64,000 bases of DNA from Lingula anatina (lineage: Eukaryota > Brachiopoda > Lingulata > Lingulida > Lingulidae): assembly GCF_001039355.2 (NCBI RefSeq), contig NW_019775396.1, forward strand, positions 201,890-265,889, read 5' to 3'. Below the pieces are notes generated by a model. That model did not search any database. It was given only the letters and a program-made list of their open reading frames with translations, and was not told the DNA's origin. Position numbers and translations under genes: made by a program. Positions 1 through 13,513 of this stretch are shown here, piece by piece. The first letter of the stretch is position 1, and each line of letters starts with the position of its first letter.

Positions 1-142
1 TTTTTTTTTTTTTTTTTTTTTTCTAGATCTCTTTCATATTTGTTAAACTCATTACTGTTGTACAACTAGGCCAGTTATTTTCTCTGTGTCCCTACATTTC
101 AGAAATCATTACTATTATTTAATAAGATAAATTTTTTTCCAG

Positions 143-376
143 GTCTCTCTACAACCTATGGTAAGCTGATCAATGGTCAGGACACATTTGTGGCAGGTGC
201 CCCGCGCAGCCAGAACTCAGGCCAGGTGGTCCTGTTCCGTAAACCTGTGTCTGGAAGTATTCTGGAGTGGGAGCCAGAGTACATTCTGACAGGGGAAGGG
301 TTCGGCTCAATGTATGGATATGCCGTGGCTGTCATTGATCTGAATAACGATAAGTGAGTTAATCTCTCTTTCTCTC

Positions 377-415
<39 letters not shown>

Positions 416-3400
416 AACTTAGTAAAGGTAAGCAAGTGCTTGTGAGTCATGCATGTGATTCTGTCAGTAAGCAAAGTGATTCTGTAAGTAAGCAAAGTGA
501 TGGCATTTATCATGCTTTTTAGTTTCAACAAAAATAATCTTCAGAATCGGTGGCTATATTTGAATTCCGTTGGAACTTTGCAATTTTATTATTTGAACTT
601 TTCAGGTTAGACGATCTAGTGGTTGGTGCACCATATTACGTAGATAAAGATCAGCGTCAAGAGAAGCGTGCAGGTGGAGCCATCTATGTTTATTTAAATG
701 GCCCTGGGGTAGGTCTTCTGAAATAAAACTAGATAGTTAAGAAGGGCTGATTCTTGGCAGATGATTTTGAAAAAGGGGGCATTTTTGAAGATCACATAAG
801 GATTTCAATGTTTTTTCTGTAACTTGTTTTATATTGCTGAATACTGCTGGATGAGATGTAGATTTTTAGTATATGAACGTTGATAGATTTTGATTTGGAA
901 TTTCCAGGAATAATTTGTGAAAAGTGTTACACTTTTAAACATCCCAAGTACTCTGTATTTTCCAGGGAATTACAGACAGGACAGTACCAAAGACAATTTT
1001 AGGTCGCAAGATGACAGAGGCCGATTGCGCCAAGCTGACTTGTGAGCATGCTCAGTTTGGACTGTCACTAGCAAACATGGGGGACATTGACAATGATGGA
1101 TATGACGGTATGAACTCCAGTATATTCTGAGTGCTTAAAACAATTATTGCTTGATAAATAAATTGAAAGGTCCAGACTATGACCTTGTATGCCTTGTCAA
1201 ATTTAGATAGCAAATGTAGCATTTTTTTTTTTAGGTTTTTTTTCTTTTCATTATGTTTCCAATAATTATTCATTCATATTACAACTGACAGAAACCTGGC
1301 AGTTCATACCCAGTGGACATACCAACCTCTCTGATCCTATGCTGAAATATTAATATACTGTTATCGTTACTAAACTAATGAATTCATTTTCCTCCAGATC
1401 TGGCTGTTGGAGCCCCATTTGAAGGAGATGGAGCAGTGTACATCTACCATGGCTCACAGAGTGGGATCCAGGAAGAATACTCACAGGTAGGGGTACAGCT
1501 TGGCTGTTTGGCACTCAGCATGGCAATAAAAATACAGTGGCTATTTAGCCCATTTTTAGGCAGTGTATTAGATTTTTTTTTAAATAAATCAGTTTAATTA
1601 TTTTGAAAAAGGCTATAAAAGTTATGAGAGTAATGAATAACTAAGAACATAGTTAAATAAATATTAAAGGTGGAGACTGTTGATACATAGGTACTTCTGT
1701 TAATTTGATTACATTTTTATGTATATGGTTATTATGTTTTAAATAAGTTTTAATTCTAGATTCTGTATATTTCAGAGAATTGAGGCCAGTGACCTTGCCC
1801 TTCCTTCTGGCATGACAGCACCCACGTCCTTCGGCTACTCCCTCTCAGGAGGTCGTGACCTTGACAATAATAAATACAACGATCTTCTTATTGGTGCCTT
1901 CCAATCTAACACTGCCATTTTGCTCAGGGCGCAGCCAATTTTAAGAATTTTGGTGAACTGGCAAGACCAGCCGTTTAAGATCGACCCTGAGAGTTACGAG
2001 TGCAGTGATGGTACAAAGCTCAGCTGCGCCATCTATAGGTTTTGTTTCAAATATGTAGAGCCAACCAACAGGTATGAAGATGAGCTTTGTTGAGTAAAGG
2101 AAAATTTAAGGAAGTGAATAGTAATGATTAATTAATAAAGTCTAAAATCCTTTTAAAATGTTTAGTAGACTTTACATTAAAACTAGCACTTGAGAACACA
2201 GTTGTGGAGATATGTAAGATTTTTTTTAATTATTAAGAAAATAAAGATTCTAGATAAGAACAGCCTAATTCTCATGAATTATGTAAATTTATCTGTAAAA
2301 ATAATTTCTTAAAAGAAATAAATAAGGTTTATATGTTAAATAAATTTTTAATATAATTTTCTTTATTAGAGTTAATATAAAAGTTTATTAGATGTAATAT
2401 TTTATCATGATTGAGTTGATATTTTATGAACATATTAGGTTTCCAGTTGCCTGCAATTCCTTGACATTAACACTATCCCCTCCTCATCATTCAGTTTTAC
2501 ATTTTACCCTGCTCTGTTTATCTCAGCTTCAGGGACTCCATCAGGATGCAGTACACCTTCACGGTGGACTCCGACAGTCAAATCCCTCGCCTGAAGTTTG
2601 CCAATCTCCCCCAGGATAACATGAAGGACAGTGAAGTGACCCGCACCGTGGACCTGGCCGAGGCAGGGAAAGATGTCTGCCTGTCTGAGATAGCCTATGT
2701 CAAGGTGAGGGAACTGGGTCAAGGTTAGTAAGGTTGGGGCATGTTATAATTGGATAAAATTTGGCACATTGCGGTCAAGGATGTTATACCCATATCAAAT
2801 TTAACTGTACTTTGTCAAATTTGGTAGAATAAAAATAAGGTCATGATGAAAATTTTTAATTGTTTCTGTCACTTAATTTAGCAATTTCGCAAATGATGTT
2901 AATATTTCAGAATGGCACCAAAGAAATCCTGCGCCCGATTCCATTTATGCTTAAGTGGTCACTACAGGAGAAGACGGTGCCACAACCAACTATAGGGGGT
3001 GCTCTGCCCAGGATGAACGACTATCCTATCATAGACTCTGACAAATCAAAGGAAGAATTTACTGTAAGTGTGGCATAAAATTTAGTTTGACTATTTGTCT
3101 TTGCTTACTCACTTTATGATTTCGGATGTCTTGAAAATATATAAATGCAAAAGAAAGATTCTTTACTTTATTGATATGTATTTTTATCTGTAGTTTAATC
3201 TTTTTGGAAAATAATTGTTTAATGTGCAAAGTTCTGAGATTTTTATTGTTCTGATTTCAGGCCACATTTGTTAAGAAGTGTGGTTCTGACGACCAGTGTC
3301 ACAGTGACCTCAGGGTTTTTGCCAAATTTAGAAAACTCCAAACGTAAGTAGAAGTTTTATTTTCTTTCTGTACCTTCCATATATATTAAAAAGTCAAATG

Positions 3401-3729
3401 TATATGAAGCTAACTGAGAAGTTAAAACAGGTATGGTTACATTCTGTTTCATAAACAGCATGCCAACACTTGGGACATCATCAGTCACACTGAAGTTACG
3501 TGGTATTATATTGTATTGTATATAACGTTGTCCCAGAACTTTCATCAGAATGCCGTTTTGTCTTATTTCAGTGATAAGGATGGTACAGTTGTTCTGAAGC
3601 TGGGAGAGGACAAGGAAGTCTTGCTGGACATTGATTTCAGTAACATGAGGGAGTCAGCGTACCTGGCCACCCTGACCATTACACACCCGCCCAGCTTTTC
3701 TTATGTCGGGGTAGAGGGCAAGGTAATCT

Positions 3730-3760
<31 letters not shown>

Positions 3761-6700
3761 CCCCCCCCCCCCCCCTCCCCCACTGGCATGATTTTTTTCC
3801 GGAAATTAAATCTGCCACTGCATAGGATACTTTTTATATTACTTAATTCATAAACCTCACTTCATGCTGCAATTCTGTTTTCTTTATTTTCAAAGATAGA
3901 AATCTGACTACACTATGCTGTAAATATTTTTAACATGTTAATGCCTGTTTTTCTGACATCAAATGTGTCATACATAACCCTGTTAACTGTATTGTTGCGA
4001 TATTCCAGACCCGTGTCTGCACACGTCCCATTCAAGATGAGCCGAGGCGGGTGTGTGACATGGGCAACCCCTATGCACAGGGAGCCTCAGAACTGCTCAC
4101 GCTGAAGTTTAGCACAAACAAAGTGACTCCTCAGGATTCCTTGATAATAGACATACAGGCAAACACGTGAGTGTCCAGTTGTGATAGGTCTGTTTGATAG
4201 TTTGTGTTCTTTTTTTTTGGTGGTGGGAGGGGGGGGGGGCTGGTGACTTTACTTAGGTATGGTGCAGAAAAGGTTATCCCTGATCCCTGAGTCACTTTTA
4301 TAAAATAAGCAAACAAATATGTAGTAAGTCCTTCAAATATATATTGTTTATGTAGGCAATTATATGTAAAAATAAAGGTACTCATTGGAAAACAGTTTCA
4401 AAACCTAATGCCTTTGTTTATGCACTGTATATTCACACATTTCTACTTGTCTTTCAGCACAAGCTTTGATGTAGATGAGGGGAACAACAAGTTTTCTTTG
4501 TCTCTCAGACCCATTATAGAGACAGATATGTTACTGAGAGGGTGAGTACAGTGACATGGATATTTTTTTACACTAAACAAATGAAGTGTATTGATTAATT
4601 ACTTTGTCTTTTTATTATCCCCACCAAGGCAGCTTTATTTTTGCCTTTGTTTGTTGAGGGACTTACTCAAAAAGGTTAGAACAGATGATAGGCAGTCCAT
4701 GACACATCATTGAACCCTGTTTTAATGTAATCTGTATTCATATTGTATGTGTCCATATATCCTGATTTAAGATACTGAACAATTTATGATGTAAGTGGCT
4801 CAGTTTTTGTATTGAGTGTATAATTTTATCGTCTATTGTCTTCCCATTTGCAGAGGGTCTGCCCCAGAGCAGTTGTTCTACAGTGGCAAAGTTGTCGGGG
4901 AAAGTGAGATCAAGTATGAGGAACAAATCGGAAAAGAAGTTAACCATACTTATGAGGTATAGATATTCAACCTATATATATATATTGATATTTGGCAATA
5001 TTGTCTTAAAAGTTCTATTTTCTACATTGTTGACATTTTGAAATTTGTAACTGATACCTAGCCCTGATGCTCGTATAAAGATTCATGATCATGAGTACAT
5101 TGTGTTGGCCAAGTATTTCATTGATTCCTGTTTATGCTAGGGCCTACATACAAATCAACTAAAAGAAACACAAATTCCCTATAACTCTCCATTTACAATC
5201 ACAACACTATACTATAATACAGATACTTTGTTTTCTATCATCAGATCATCAACAATGGCTCAGGCACAGTAGAGAGAGTAAATATCATAGTCAAGTGGCC
5301 ATATGAGGTGGCTAATAACTATGAACAGGGCAAGCACCTGCTGTATTTAGTTCATACACCCATAGTAAGTATTGAGTCTGTATGTGTGTATTGACAGCAT
5401 GTGTGTGTGTACATGTAATGCATAGGGGAGAACAGTACATATAAAAATACATATGGAGAGGTTAAAGGGTGAGAAGGGTGATTGCATTAGTAGGATAATA
5501 TCTAAATTATGAGATTATAATATGTTTTCTATACACCTTGCAAGTTTTAATCAGTACAAATTTTTTATTCCTTTTAGGTGGAGGGCACTGTTGGCAAGTG
5601 TAACATGAAGCCAGGGCAAGTGAACCCTCTTGGTATTAAAGTAAGTATACTTTTATCAGGCTATTTTATGGAAAATATAGGTTTGATTCTTATCTTTATG
5701 TTATGTACATCAAAATTTTTACCAATAGTTTGATTTATAGGGGACATCTTATTCTGAGAGAAGACAGACTTTCTTTTGACTGTTATCTTACAAAAGGATG
5801 TTCATTAGGAGGTTCACCTATATTGTCAAGAGCATTGAGTCCTTTTGAACCCAGTTGAATTTGCAGTAGCCCACTGTAATTGGAAAACTGAGTCTATTTT
5901 AGCAAAAAGTAACAATTGCCTAAGCTTTCAGATGGAGTGTTGATTGATTAAGTGTATTACCACAGATTTATTCTGAATTTAAGTAGGCAACAATTTCTGG
6001 CTTGAAAGCTGAAAAAGACATTCAGAAAATCTTTTGTCTGAAAAATATTTTTGTAAAGTGTAGCCCAGATTTGCACAGATTAAAGTTAACACGTTACTGA
6101 ATAAGATTTATGGGGCGTAAAAGGAAGAAGGAAAAGTACTGAACACTGCTTTTATGTAATCACACATTTCCTAGAAGTGCAGTTTGCTTAGCAATTTTTA
6201 CAGGTACAATGCTATATTTATTTTGCTTTTGTGGTAATAGATCTGTGGAATTGGATATGTTATGCTTACATTTCAGAAAAAAATTTTTTCATGTGAAGAT
6301 GCTCTTTTATTAGCTTTCAGCTTACATACAATGTGCTGTTAAGAGCTACAAATTTTGTGTTTCACATTTGGTCTGGGGTAAAACATGCTTTTGTTAATTA
6401 GAATTCTAGGGCGTGACATGATATTGATTTAATTTTTAAGGGGCATTGCTTTAAGAAAAAAGGACAGAGTATATATCAACTTCTTGCACTTGCTTCTTGC
6501 TAAATTGCAGATCTGAAATAAAAAATAATGGTTTTGCTTTATTGTGTCTGCTTTTTGCCAACTGCAAACACAGGTCAAAGATCATCCATACCTCCACCCC
6601 AGAAACTACAGTTTGGGTGTAAGTTGGGAACAGGACATATTGTTGCTGTTTGGTTGCTTTGTTTTTATCTCTTCTACTTTTTCATTGTTATATTATTGTG

Positions 6701-9700
6701 ATGCTCACAATGTTTTACCTTACAGTTGTAAAAGAGTTACTCAAAGTTGTTGAGTCTATGTGTGTAATGAAGCATGTTGGATGCTGTGTACGGAAGAAGA
6801 CTTTTCTATGTTGTGTTTCCAGGCAGGCAGAGTTGACCTAAGTTGATAAAGACCCAACTCATCTGACAGACTCAATGGCTTTAGTAATATTATGATTAGC
6901 TCACCATAGAAAACTAATATAAAGATGCATTATCTCAGGTATTTTGAGAATAGATGGGGGATAAAAGAGGGATTAGACTGGCTGTCTGTGGTGAGCTAAT
7001 CGTCATTGGACAGCCTGTGAGACAGAAGGATTTAGATTGGCTTTCTGTGGTGACCTAATCGTAATGGGGTGGTCATGGGAGTTGGGTCATAGTGAGATAA
7101 GTTCATCCAGTTTGACTGAAAACAAGACATCAAACCAACAGTTCACCTTGTATCTCCATCAAGCAAATAAATGTGCTTGTCTGCCATTTTATTTGCCAAT
7201 GGCTCACGTAGAATAGTCTTCTACTGTGTGCAGCATAAGTGTTTTGTATTGAGACATGTGGAATGGGTAATAGTTTGTTTTTTTTTTACCATCTTTCTCT
7301 TTCTCAATAGTAATATCTTCTGTGATAATGATATTAGTTTGTAGTATGGTAATATTTTGTCTAAGAAAGAAAGTGATAATTTAAAAAAGGAATGGAAGAA
7401 GGGTTACTTTGATTAAATTAGTACCCCATGATGTATAGCCCGATTTTTGTCACAAAAATGTATTTTGAGATATATCTGTTACAATATGTTCCATAATTTG
7501 TTATCACCAATTGCTTTATACGTATTTTACAGTAGACTAGCAAATAAAGAGTTGTACGTAACGTGAAATTCTGTAGCGTTATTTCTACTTGTAGCTTATT
7601 TGTACTTGTTATCTATCTTCAGTAACTGTTGTCACTTTTGCACAAGTGTTTTACTTCCACAATTTGATGTTCTTTTCCTTGGTCACATCATTGTTTATGT
7701 GGAGATCACAAGTGTATTAACGGTCTTAGCAGATTCAATGTCAGTTGTTATGTGTATTTGTATTTTATGTCGAAGGGAAGATGAAATTCACCCTAAAGTT
7801 GAGCCTTAGTTTAATGACACACATGCACACACATTTTTCTTCATTTGCACAGCTTGGTTTTCATATTTAAGCCATTCACTACAGATACGTTCTTAGATAG
7901 TAGATGTTAAGATAATTTTATATACATATATTGTACAAAAGTGCATATTTTTTCACTATTGATCTTTGGAATATATGAAAAGGTTATTTTATTNTAAATT
8001 CACACATTTCTACTTGTCTTTCAGCACAAGCTTTGATGTAGATGAGGGGAACAACAAGTTTTCTTTGTCTCTCAGACCCATCATAGAGACAGATATGTTA
8101 CTGAGAGGGTGAGTACAATGACATGGATATTTTTTTACACTAAATAAATGAAGTGTATTGATTAATTACTTTGTCTTTTTATTATTATCCCCACCAAGGC
8201 AGCTTTATTTTTGCCTTTGTTTGTTGAGGGACTTACTCAAAAAGGTTGGAACAGATGATAGGCAGTCCATGACATATCATTGAACCCTGTTTTAATGTAA
8301 TCTGTATTCATATTGTATGTGTCCATATATCCTGATTTAAGATACTGAACAATTTATGATGTAAGTGGCTCAGTTTTTGTATTTAGTGTATGATTTTATC
8401 GTTTTAACGTAAATAGAATTGTCTTCCCATTTGCAGAGGGTCAGCCCCAGAGCAGTTGTTCTACAGTGGCAAAGTTGTCGGGGAAAGTGAGATCAAGTAT
8501 GAGGAACAAATTGGAAAGGAAGTTAACCATACTTATGAGGTATAGATATTAAATCTAAATATGTTAGGCAATATTATCTTAAATCTTTTTTCTACGTTGC
8601 TGATGTTTGTCAAGAACTTAAAGTGAAATTGAGATTTTGAACCCTGAAGATCATATTAAAATTCATGATCATGAGTCCTTTGTGCTAGCCTATTTCTTTG
8701 ATTTCTTTTTATGCTAGGACCTACAAACAAATTAACCAGGAGAAACTGGCACGAATTCCATATCACTCTCCATTTACAATCACAATACAATACTCTAATG
8801 TAGATATTTTGTTTGCTGTCATCAGATAATCAACAATGGCTCAGGCACAGTAGAGAGAGTGAACATCATAGTCAAGTGGCCATATGAGGTGGCTAATAAC
8901 TATGAACAGGGCAAGCACCTGCTGTATTTAGTTCATACACCCATAGTAAGTATTGACAGTGTGTGTGTGTGTGTGCAAGCCTGTATGTGTGTATTGACAA
9001 CATGTGTGTATGTGTGTGTACGTGTAATGCATAGGGGAGAACAGTACGTAGAAATATACATATGGAGAGGTTAAAGGGTGAGAAGGGTGATTGCATTAGT
9101 AGGATAATATCTAAATTATGATATTATGATATGTTTTCTATACACCTTGCAAGTTTTGATCAGTACAAATTTTTTTATTCCTTCTAGGTGGAGGGCACTG
9201 TTGGCAAATGTAACATGAAGCCAGGGCAAGTGAATCCTCTTGGTATTAAAGTAAGAATACTTTTATCAGGCTGTTTTATGGAAAATATAGGTTTGATTCT
9301 TATCTTTATGTTATGTACATCAAAATTTTTACCAATAGAGAAGACAGACTTTCTTTTGACTGTTCTCTTACAAAAGGATGTTCATTAGGAGGTTCGCCTA
9401 GCATTGGGTCCTTTTGAACCCAGTTGAATTTGTGGTAGCCCACTGTAATCGGAAAACTGAGTCTATTTTGGCAAAAAGTAACAATTGCCTAAGCTTTCAG
9501 ATGGAGTGTTGATTGATTAAGTGTATTACCACAGATTTATTCTGAATTTAAGTAGGCAACAATTTCTGGCTTGAACGCTGAAAAAGACGTTCAAAAAAAT
9601 CTTTTGTCTGAAAAATATTTTTGTGAAGTGTAGCCCAGATTTGCACAGATTCAAGTTAACACGTTACTGTATAAGATTTATGGGGCGTAAAAGGAAGAAG

Positions 9701-12700
9701 GAAAAGTACTGAACACTGCTTTTATGTAATCACACATTTCCTAGAAGTGCAGTTTGCTTAGCAATTTTTACAAATACAATGCTATATTTATTTTGCTTTT
9801 GTGGTAATAGATGTGTGGAATTGGATATGTTATTCTTACATTTCAGAAAAAACTTTTTTCATGTGAAGATGCTCTTTTATTAGATTTCAGCTTACATACA
9901 ATGTGCTGTTAAGAGCTACAAATTTTGTGTTTCACATTTGGTCTGGGGTAAAACATGCTTTTGTTAATTAGAATTCTAGGGCGTGACATGATATTGATTT
10001 AATTTTTAAGGGGCATTGCTTTGAGAAAAAAGGACAGAGTATATATCAACTTCTTGCACTTGCCTCTTGCTAAATTGCAGATCTGAAATAAAAAATAATG
10101 GTTTTGCTTTATTGTGTCTGCTTTTTGCCAACTGCAAACACAGGTCAAAGATCATCCATACCTCCACCCCAGAAACTACAGTTTGGGTGTAAGTTGGAAA
10201 CAGGATATGTTGTTGCTGTTTGGTTGTTTTATTTTTATCTCTTCTACTTTTTCATTGTTATATTATAGTGATGCTCACAATGTTTTACCTTACAGTTGTA
10301 AAAGAGTTACTCAAAGCTGTTGAGTCTATGTGTGTAATGAAGCATGTTGGATGCTGTGTATGGAAGAAGACTATTCTACGTTGTGTTTCCAGGCAGGCAG
10401 AGTTGACCTAAGTTGATAAAGACCCAACTCATCTGACAGACTCTAAGGCTTTAATAATATTATGATTAGCTCACCTTAGAAAACTAATATAAAGGTGCAT
10501 TATCTCAGTTATTTTGAGAACAGATGGGGACAAAAGAGGGATTAGACTGGCTGTCTGTGGTGAGCTAATCGTCATTGGACAGCCTGTGAGACATTAGAAG
10601 GATTTAGATTGGCTTTCTGTGGTGACCTAATCGTAATGTGGTGGTCATGGGAGTTGGGTCATAGTGAGATAAGTTCATCCAGTTTGACTGAAAACAAGAC
10701 ATCAAACCAACAGTTCACCTTGTATCTCCATCAAGCAAATAAATGTGCTTGTCTGCCATTTTATTTGCCAATGGCTCACGTAGAATAGTCTTCTACTGTG
10801 TGCAGCATAAGTGTTTTGTATTGAGACATGTGGAATGGGTAATAGTTTGTTTTTTTTTTACCATCTTTCTCTTTCTCAATAGTAATATCTTCTGTGATAA
10901 TGATATTAGTTTGTAGTATGGTAATATTTTGTCTAAGAAAGAAGGTGATAATTTAAAAAAGGAATGGAAGAAGGGTTACTTTGATTAAGTTAGTAGCCCA
11001 TGATGTATAGCCCGATTTTTGGCACAAAAATGTATATTGAGATATATCTGTTACAATATGTTCCATAATTTGTTATCACCAATTGCTTTATACGTATTTT
11101 ACAGTAGACTAGCAAATAAAGAGTTGTACGTAACGTGAAATTCTGTAGCGTTATTTCTACTTGTAGCTTATTTGTACTTGTTATCTATCTTCAGTAACTG
11201 TTGTCACTTTTGCACAAGTGTTTTACTTCCACAATTTGATGTTCTTTTCCTTGGTCACATCATTGTTTATGTGGAGATCACAAGTGTATTAACGGTCTTA
11301 GCAGATTCAATGTCAGTTGTTATGTGTATTTGTATTTTATGTCGAAGGGAAGATGAAATTCACCCTAAAGTTGAGCCTTAGTTTAATGACACACATGCAC
11401 ACACATTTTTCTTCATTTGCACAGCTTAGTTTTCATATTTAAGCCATTCACTACAGATACATTCTTAGATAGTAGATGTTAAGATAATTTTATATACATA
11501 TATTGTACAAAAGTGCATATTTTTTCACTATTGATCTTTGGAATATATGAAAAGGTTATTTTATTATTTTTTTTTTTTCATTCTGTAGATACTCTATGGT
11601 ATATATGACATCTTTTTCAGTCAAACAGAACCACAGGAACCACCGCAAAGCAAGATGGCGATGTCATCAACTACAGCAAGAGGCGCAGGAAGAGAGAGAT
11701 GGTTGTACCCGCCAGAACTCAAAAAGACGAGAGCGGGAGGGAGGTCAAGGTCGTCACTATGGTGAGTCTTTCAATCAGGATGACGTCCTAGACAACTCTC
11801 AGGGGGAAAGATTAGGTAGTGTTCATACTTAAATTTTGATTACCTTCATCGATGTATTTTTTGTCTAAAAAAAAAAGTCCTCTGAATAATTATCCCCATC
11901 CTGTGGGTGGTCTAATGGTATATGAATTGGTTCCAGGACTGTCAAGCTGGGACTGCTAAGTGCATCACATTCAACTGCAGTATAGGGAAGATGACAACTG
12001 GAGACAGTGCCTTTGTTAGGGTCACAGCTAGACTGTGGAATAGCACTTTTGTCGAGGTAAATATAGTCCTGTTGTGGATTGGTTAAAATGGGATCCAGTG
12101 AGTGTCTTGTTCTGTTGCTTTTGTAAGGTTCACTATATGTGGGAATGGCACATTTGTTGGGCAAATACATTCTTATCATTGATTGGTTAAAATACTGTTG
12201 TAATTTTATAAAACTATAAATATAATGTAATGTAAAATACAGGGATGGTTACAGAGATATTTTCTGACAGTCCTCCAAATTATCTTTGTTGTGCCTTTCT
12301 CCATTTTTGACCTTCTTCCGACAGAAAAAATTAGATCCCTGTCTATTTAAACTTTAAAAATTCTGGCCACCTGCCAGAAGACGGTCTTTATCCGCCATTG
12401 AAATATGATGTAAATATGATACAGTCATTCTTGTTGTATGATTGAAATGATAATGTAAACTATTTTTAAGATTTAAAGATGTTTCTCTTTCTAGGACTAT
12501 GCCAGTGTTGACTATGTTGAAATATTTTCTTATGCAAGACTAGAGATTCCAGCAGAATTAAATATTATCCAGCTCAAAACAGAAAATGATGACACAAAAG
12601 TAAGTTAAACTGAGCAGTTGTATGAAAAAAAATCATTTTAATTCAGAAGAGTGCATGTTTTGGGGAAAGGGGTTTCTATGATTAGTTTTGAAAGGATTTT

Positions 12701-13513
12701 TTTTTTAATTTTATAAAATATATTAATATAATTTGCAATGAGCATTTGGTAAAATTTCAATGGGTCTCTTATAGTTCTTGTAGATTTTTTTTTTTTTTTT
12801 AGCAGTTGTTAATTAACTTGTTTCTATGTCAATGCAGGTAAAAACCAAAGCAGAACCTCGATTAGGTCTGGCTCCTAAATCGGACGTCGCCTGGTGGATA
12901 ATAGTAGTTGCTGTGGCAGCAGGAATATTATTACTGGTTATACTCATCTTAGTTTTATGGAAGGTAAGAGATGAATTCTACATCACTGGCCAGGCCTGAA
13001 TTTTTTTAATGAGATATGAATATATTCTTTCATGTCTGCAGCATCAGCTTAGTAAATCACTTTTTACTTGGGTGAATCTTTTGAAAAAGACAACAGGAAG
13101 TGAAAAAGACTGTATTCCTTTGTAACTGTTTAAACCTGTATGAAGCTGATCATCTGGAAAACACTTGAATTTTAAAAAATTGTCTTTAGTTTGATAATTG
13201 TTTGATTTCTTTTGTTGGTTTCTCAAAAGAAGGTATGTTTATAGAATAATAAAGTTGCAAGTGACCTAATTGAATATAGTTTTCTTAGTCGTTAATTAGT
13301 TCAACCACATTAATACACAATGTATGATCTCCAGTCAAATATTTAGATTGCCTTTCAGCATTTTGTTGAATAATCTCACTAAATTTTCTATTTGCTTTAC
13401 AGCTTGGTTTCTTCAAGAGGCGACGACCAGAGTATGAAGATATGAATGCCACACATGCTGTACGCGTTGAAAAGAAGACAAAATACGATAAAGTAGCATC
13501 AGACGATTTCTAA
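143..13513 (+). CDS. Integrin alpha subunit, laminin-receptor (alpha3/6/7, PS1) type; 3' part of gene
   Basis: Cell-surface alpha chain that pairs with an integrin beta chain to bind extracellular matrix. The 5' exons lie outside the window. My exon model is 143-353, 606-708, 966-1107, 1398-1486, 1776-2071, 2533-2704, 2911-3063, 3261-3343, 3572-3722, 4009-4166, 4458-4541, 4854-4956, 5245-5364, 5578-5640, 11621-11761, 11937-12056, 12495-12599, 12838-12963 and 13403-13513 (TAA). It stays in frame for 842 residues. Seen: FG-GAP calcium loops ([27 protein letters not shown]), then the leg domains with LRPIP and a CGSDDQC motif. A furin site KRRRKR|E lies in the exon at 11621, and the juxtamembrane motif is RLWNSTF. 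One membrane segment (about DVAWWIIVV to VLW) is followed by KLGFFKRR and a short tail with HAVRV. No inserted I domain is seen in the part present. The LRPIP, RLWNSTF and PWW-like membrane start favour the alpha6-like, laminin-binding class over the RGD class; that class assignment is by recalled family resemblance. Confidence 0.95.
364..410. repeat. CT microsatellite
   Basis: CT repeat directly after the donor of the first integrin exon in the window. A similar CT/poly-C tract follows another integrin donor at 3730-3780, and others lie at 17859-17886 and 40477-40500. Confidence 0.9.
3730..3780. repeat. CT tract followed by poly-C
   Basis: A CT repeat and then about 15 C, a few bases after the donor of exon 3572-3722. 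A polypyrimidine tract at the 5' end of an intron is unusual in position but common in this window. Confidence 0.85.
4431..11565. repeat. 3.6-kb direct duplication joined at a single N (7994)
   Basis: Copy 1 (4431-7993) and copy 2 (7998-11565) are near-identical over exons and introns, with scattered substitutions and small indels. Copy 1 stops at the N, in the middle of the sequence that continues in copy 2 into the poly-T before exon 11621. Copy 2 begins at the N in the middle of the intron before exon 4458. Breakpoints at an assembly N with allele-like divergence point to two unmerged haplotypes. The large intron part (about 5641-7990 and 9251-11565) holds no gene that I can support. Confidence 0.9.
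8025..9250 (+). CDS. Second copy of four integrin alpha exons
   Basis: Exons 8025-8108, 8437-8539, 8826-8945 and 9188-9250 repeat those at 4458-4541, 4854-4956, 5245-5364 and 5578-5640, with identical lengths and splice sites. I count nine base differences across the 370 coding bases, all synonymous, so both sets encode the same residues. The two sets cannot both be in one mRNA. Exon 5578-5640 ends in phase 0, while exon 8025 needs two preceding bases, and reading it in phase 0 gives a stop after three codons (CAC AAG CTT TGA). Exon 4009-4166 can splice to either set, and either set can splice to 11621. Most likely this is the other haplotype left in the assembly. Confidence 0.85.

Noticed and set aside
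6544-6841. Open frames MSAFCQLQ... and its copy near 10114
   Set aside because: Present in both copies of an integrin intron but with no recognisable domain; they change at amino-acid level between copies and lie in AT-rich intron sequence.
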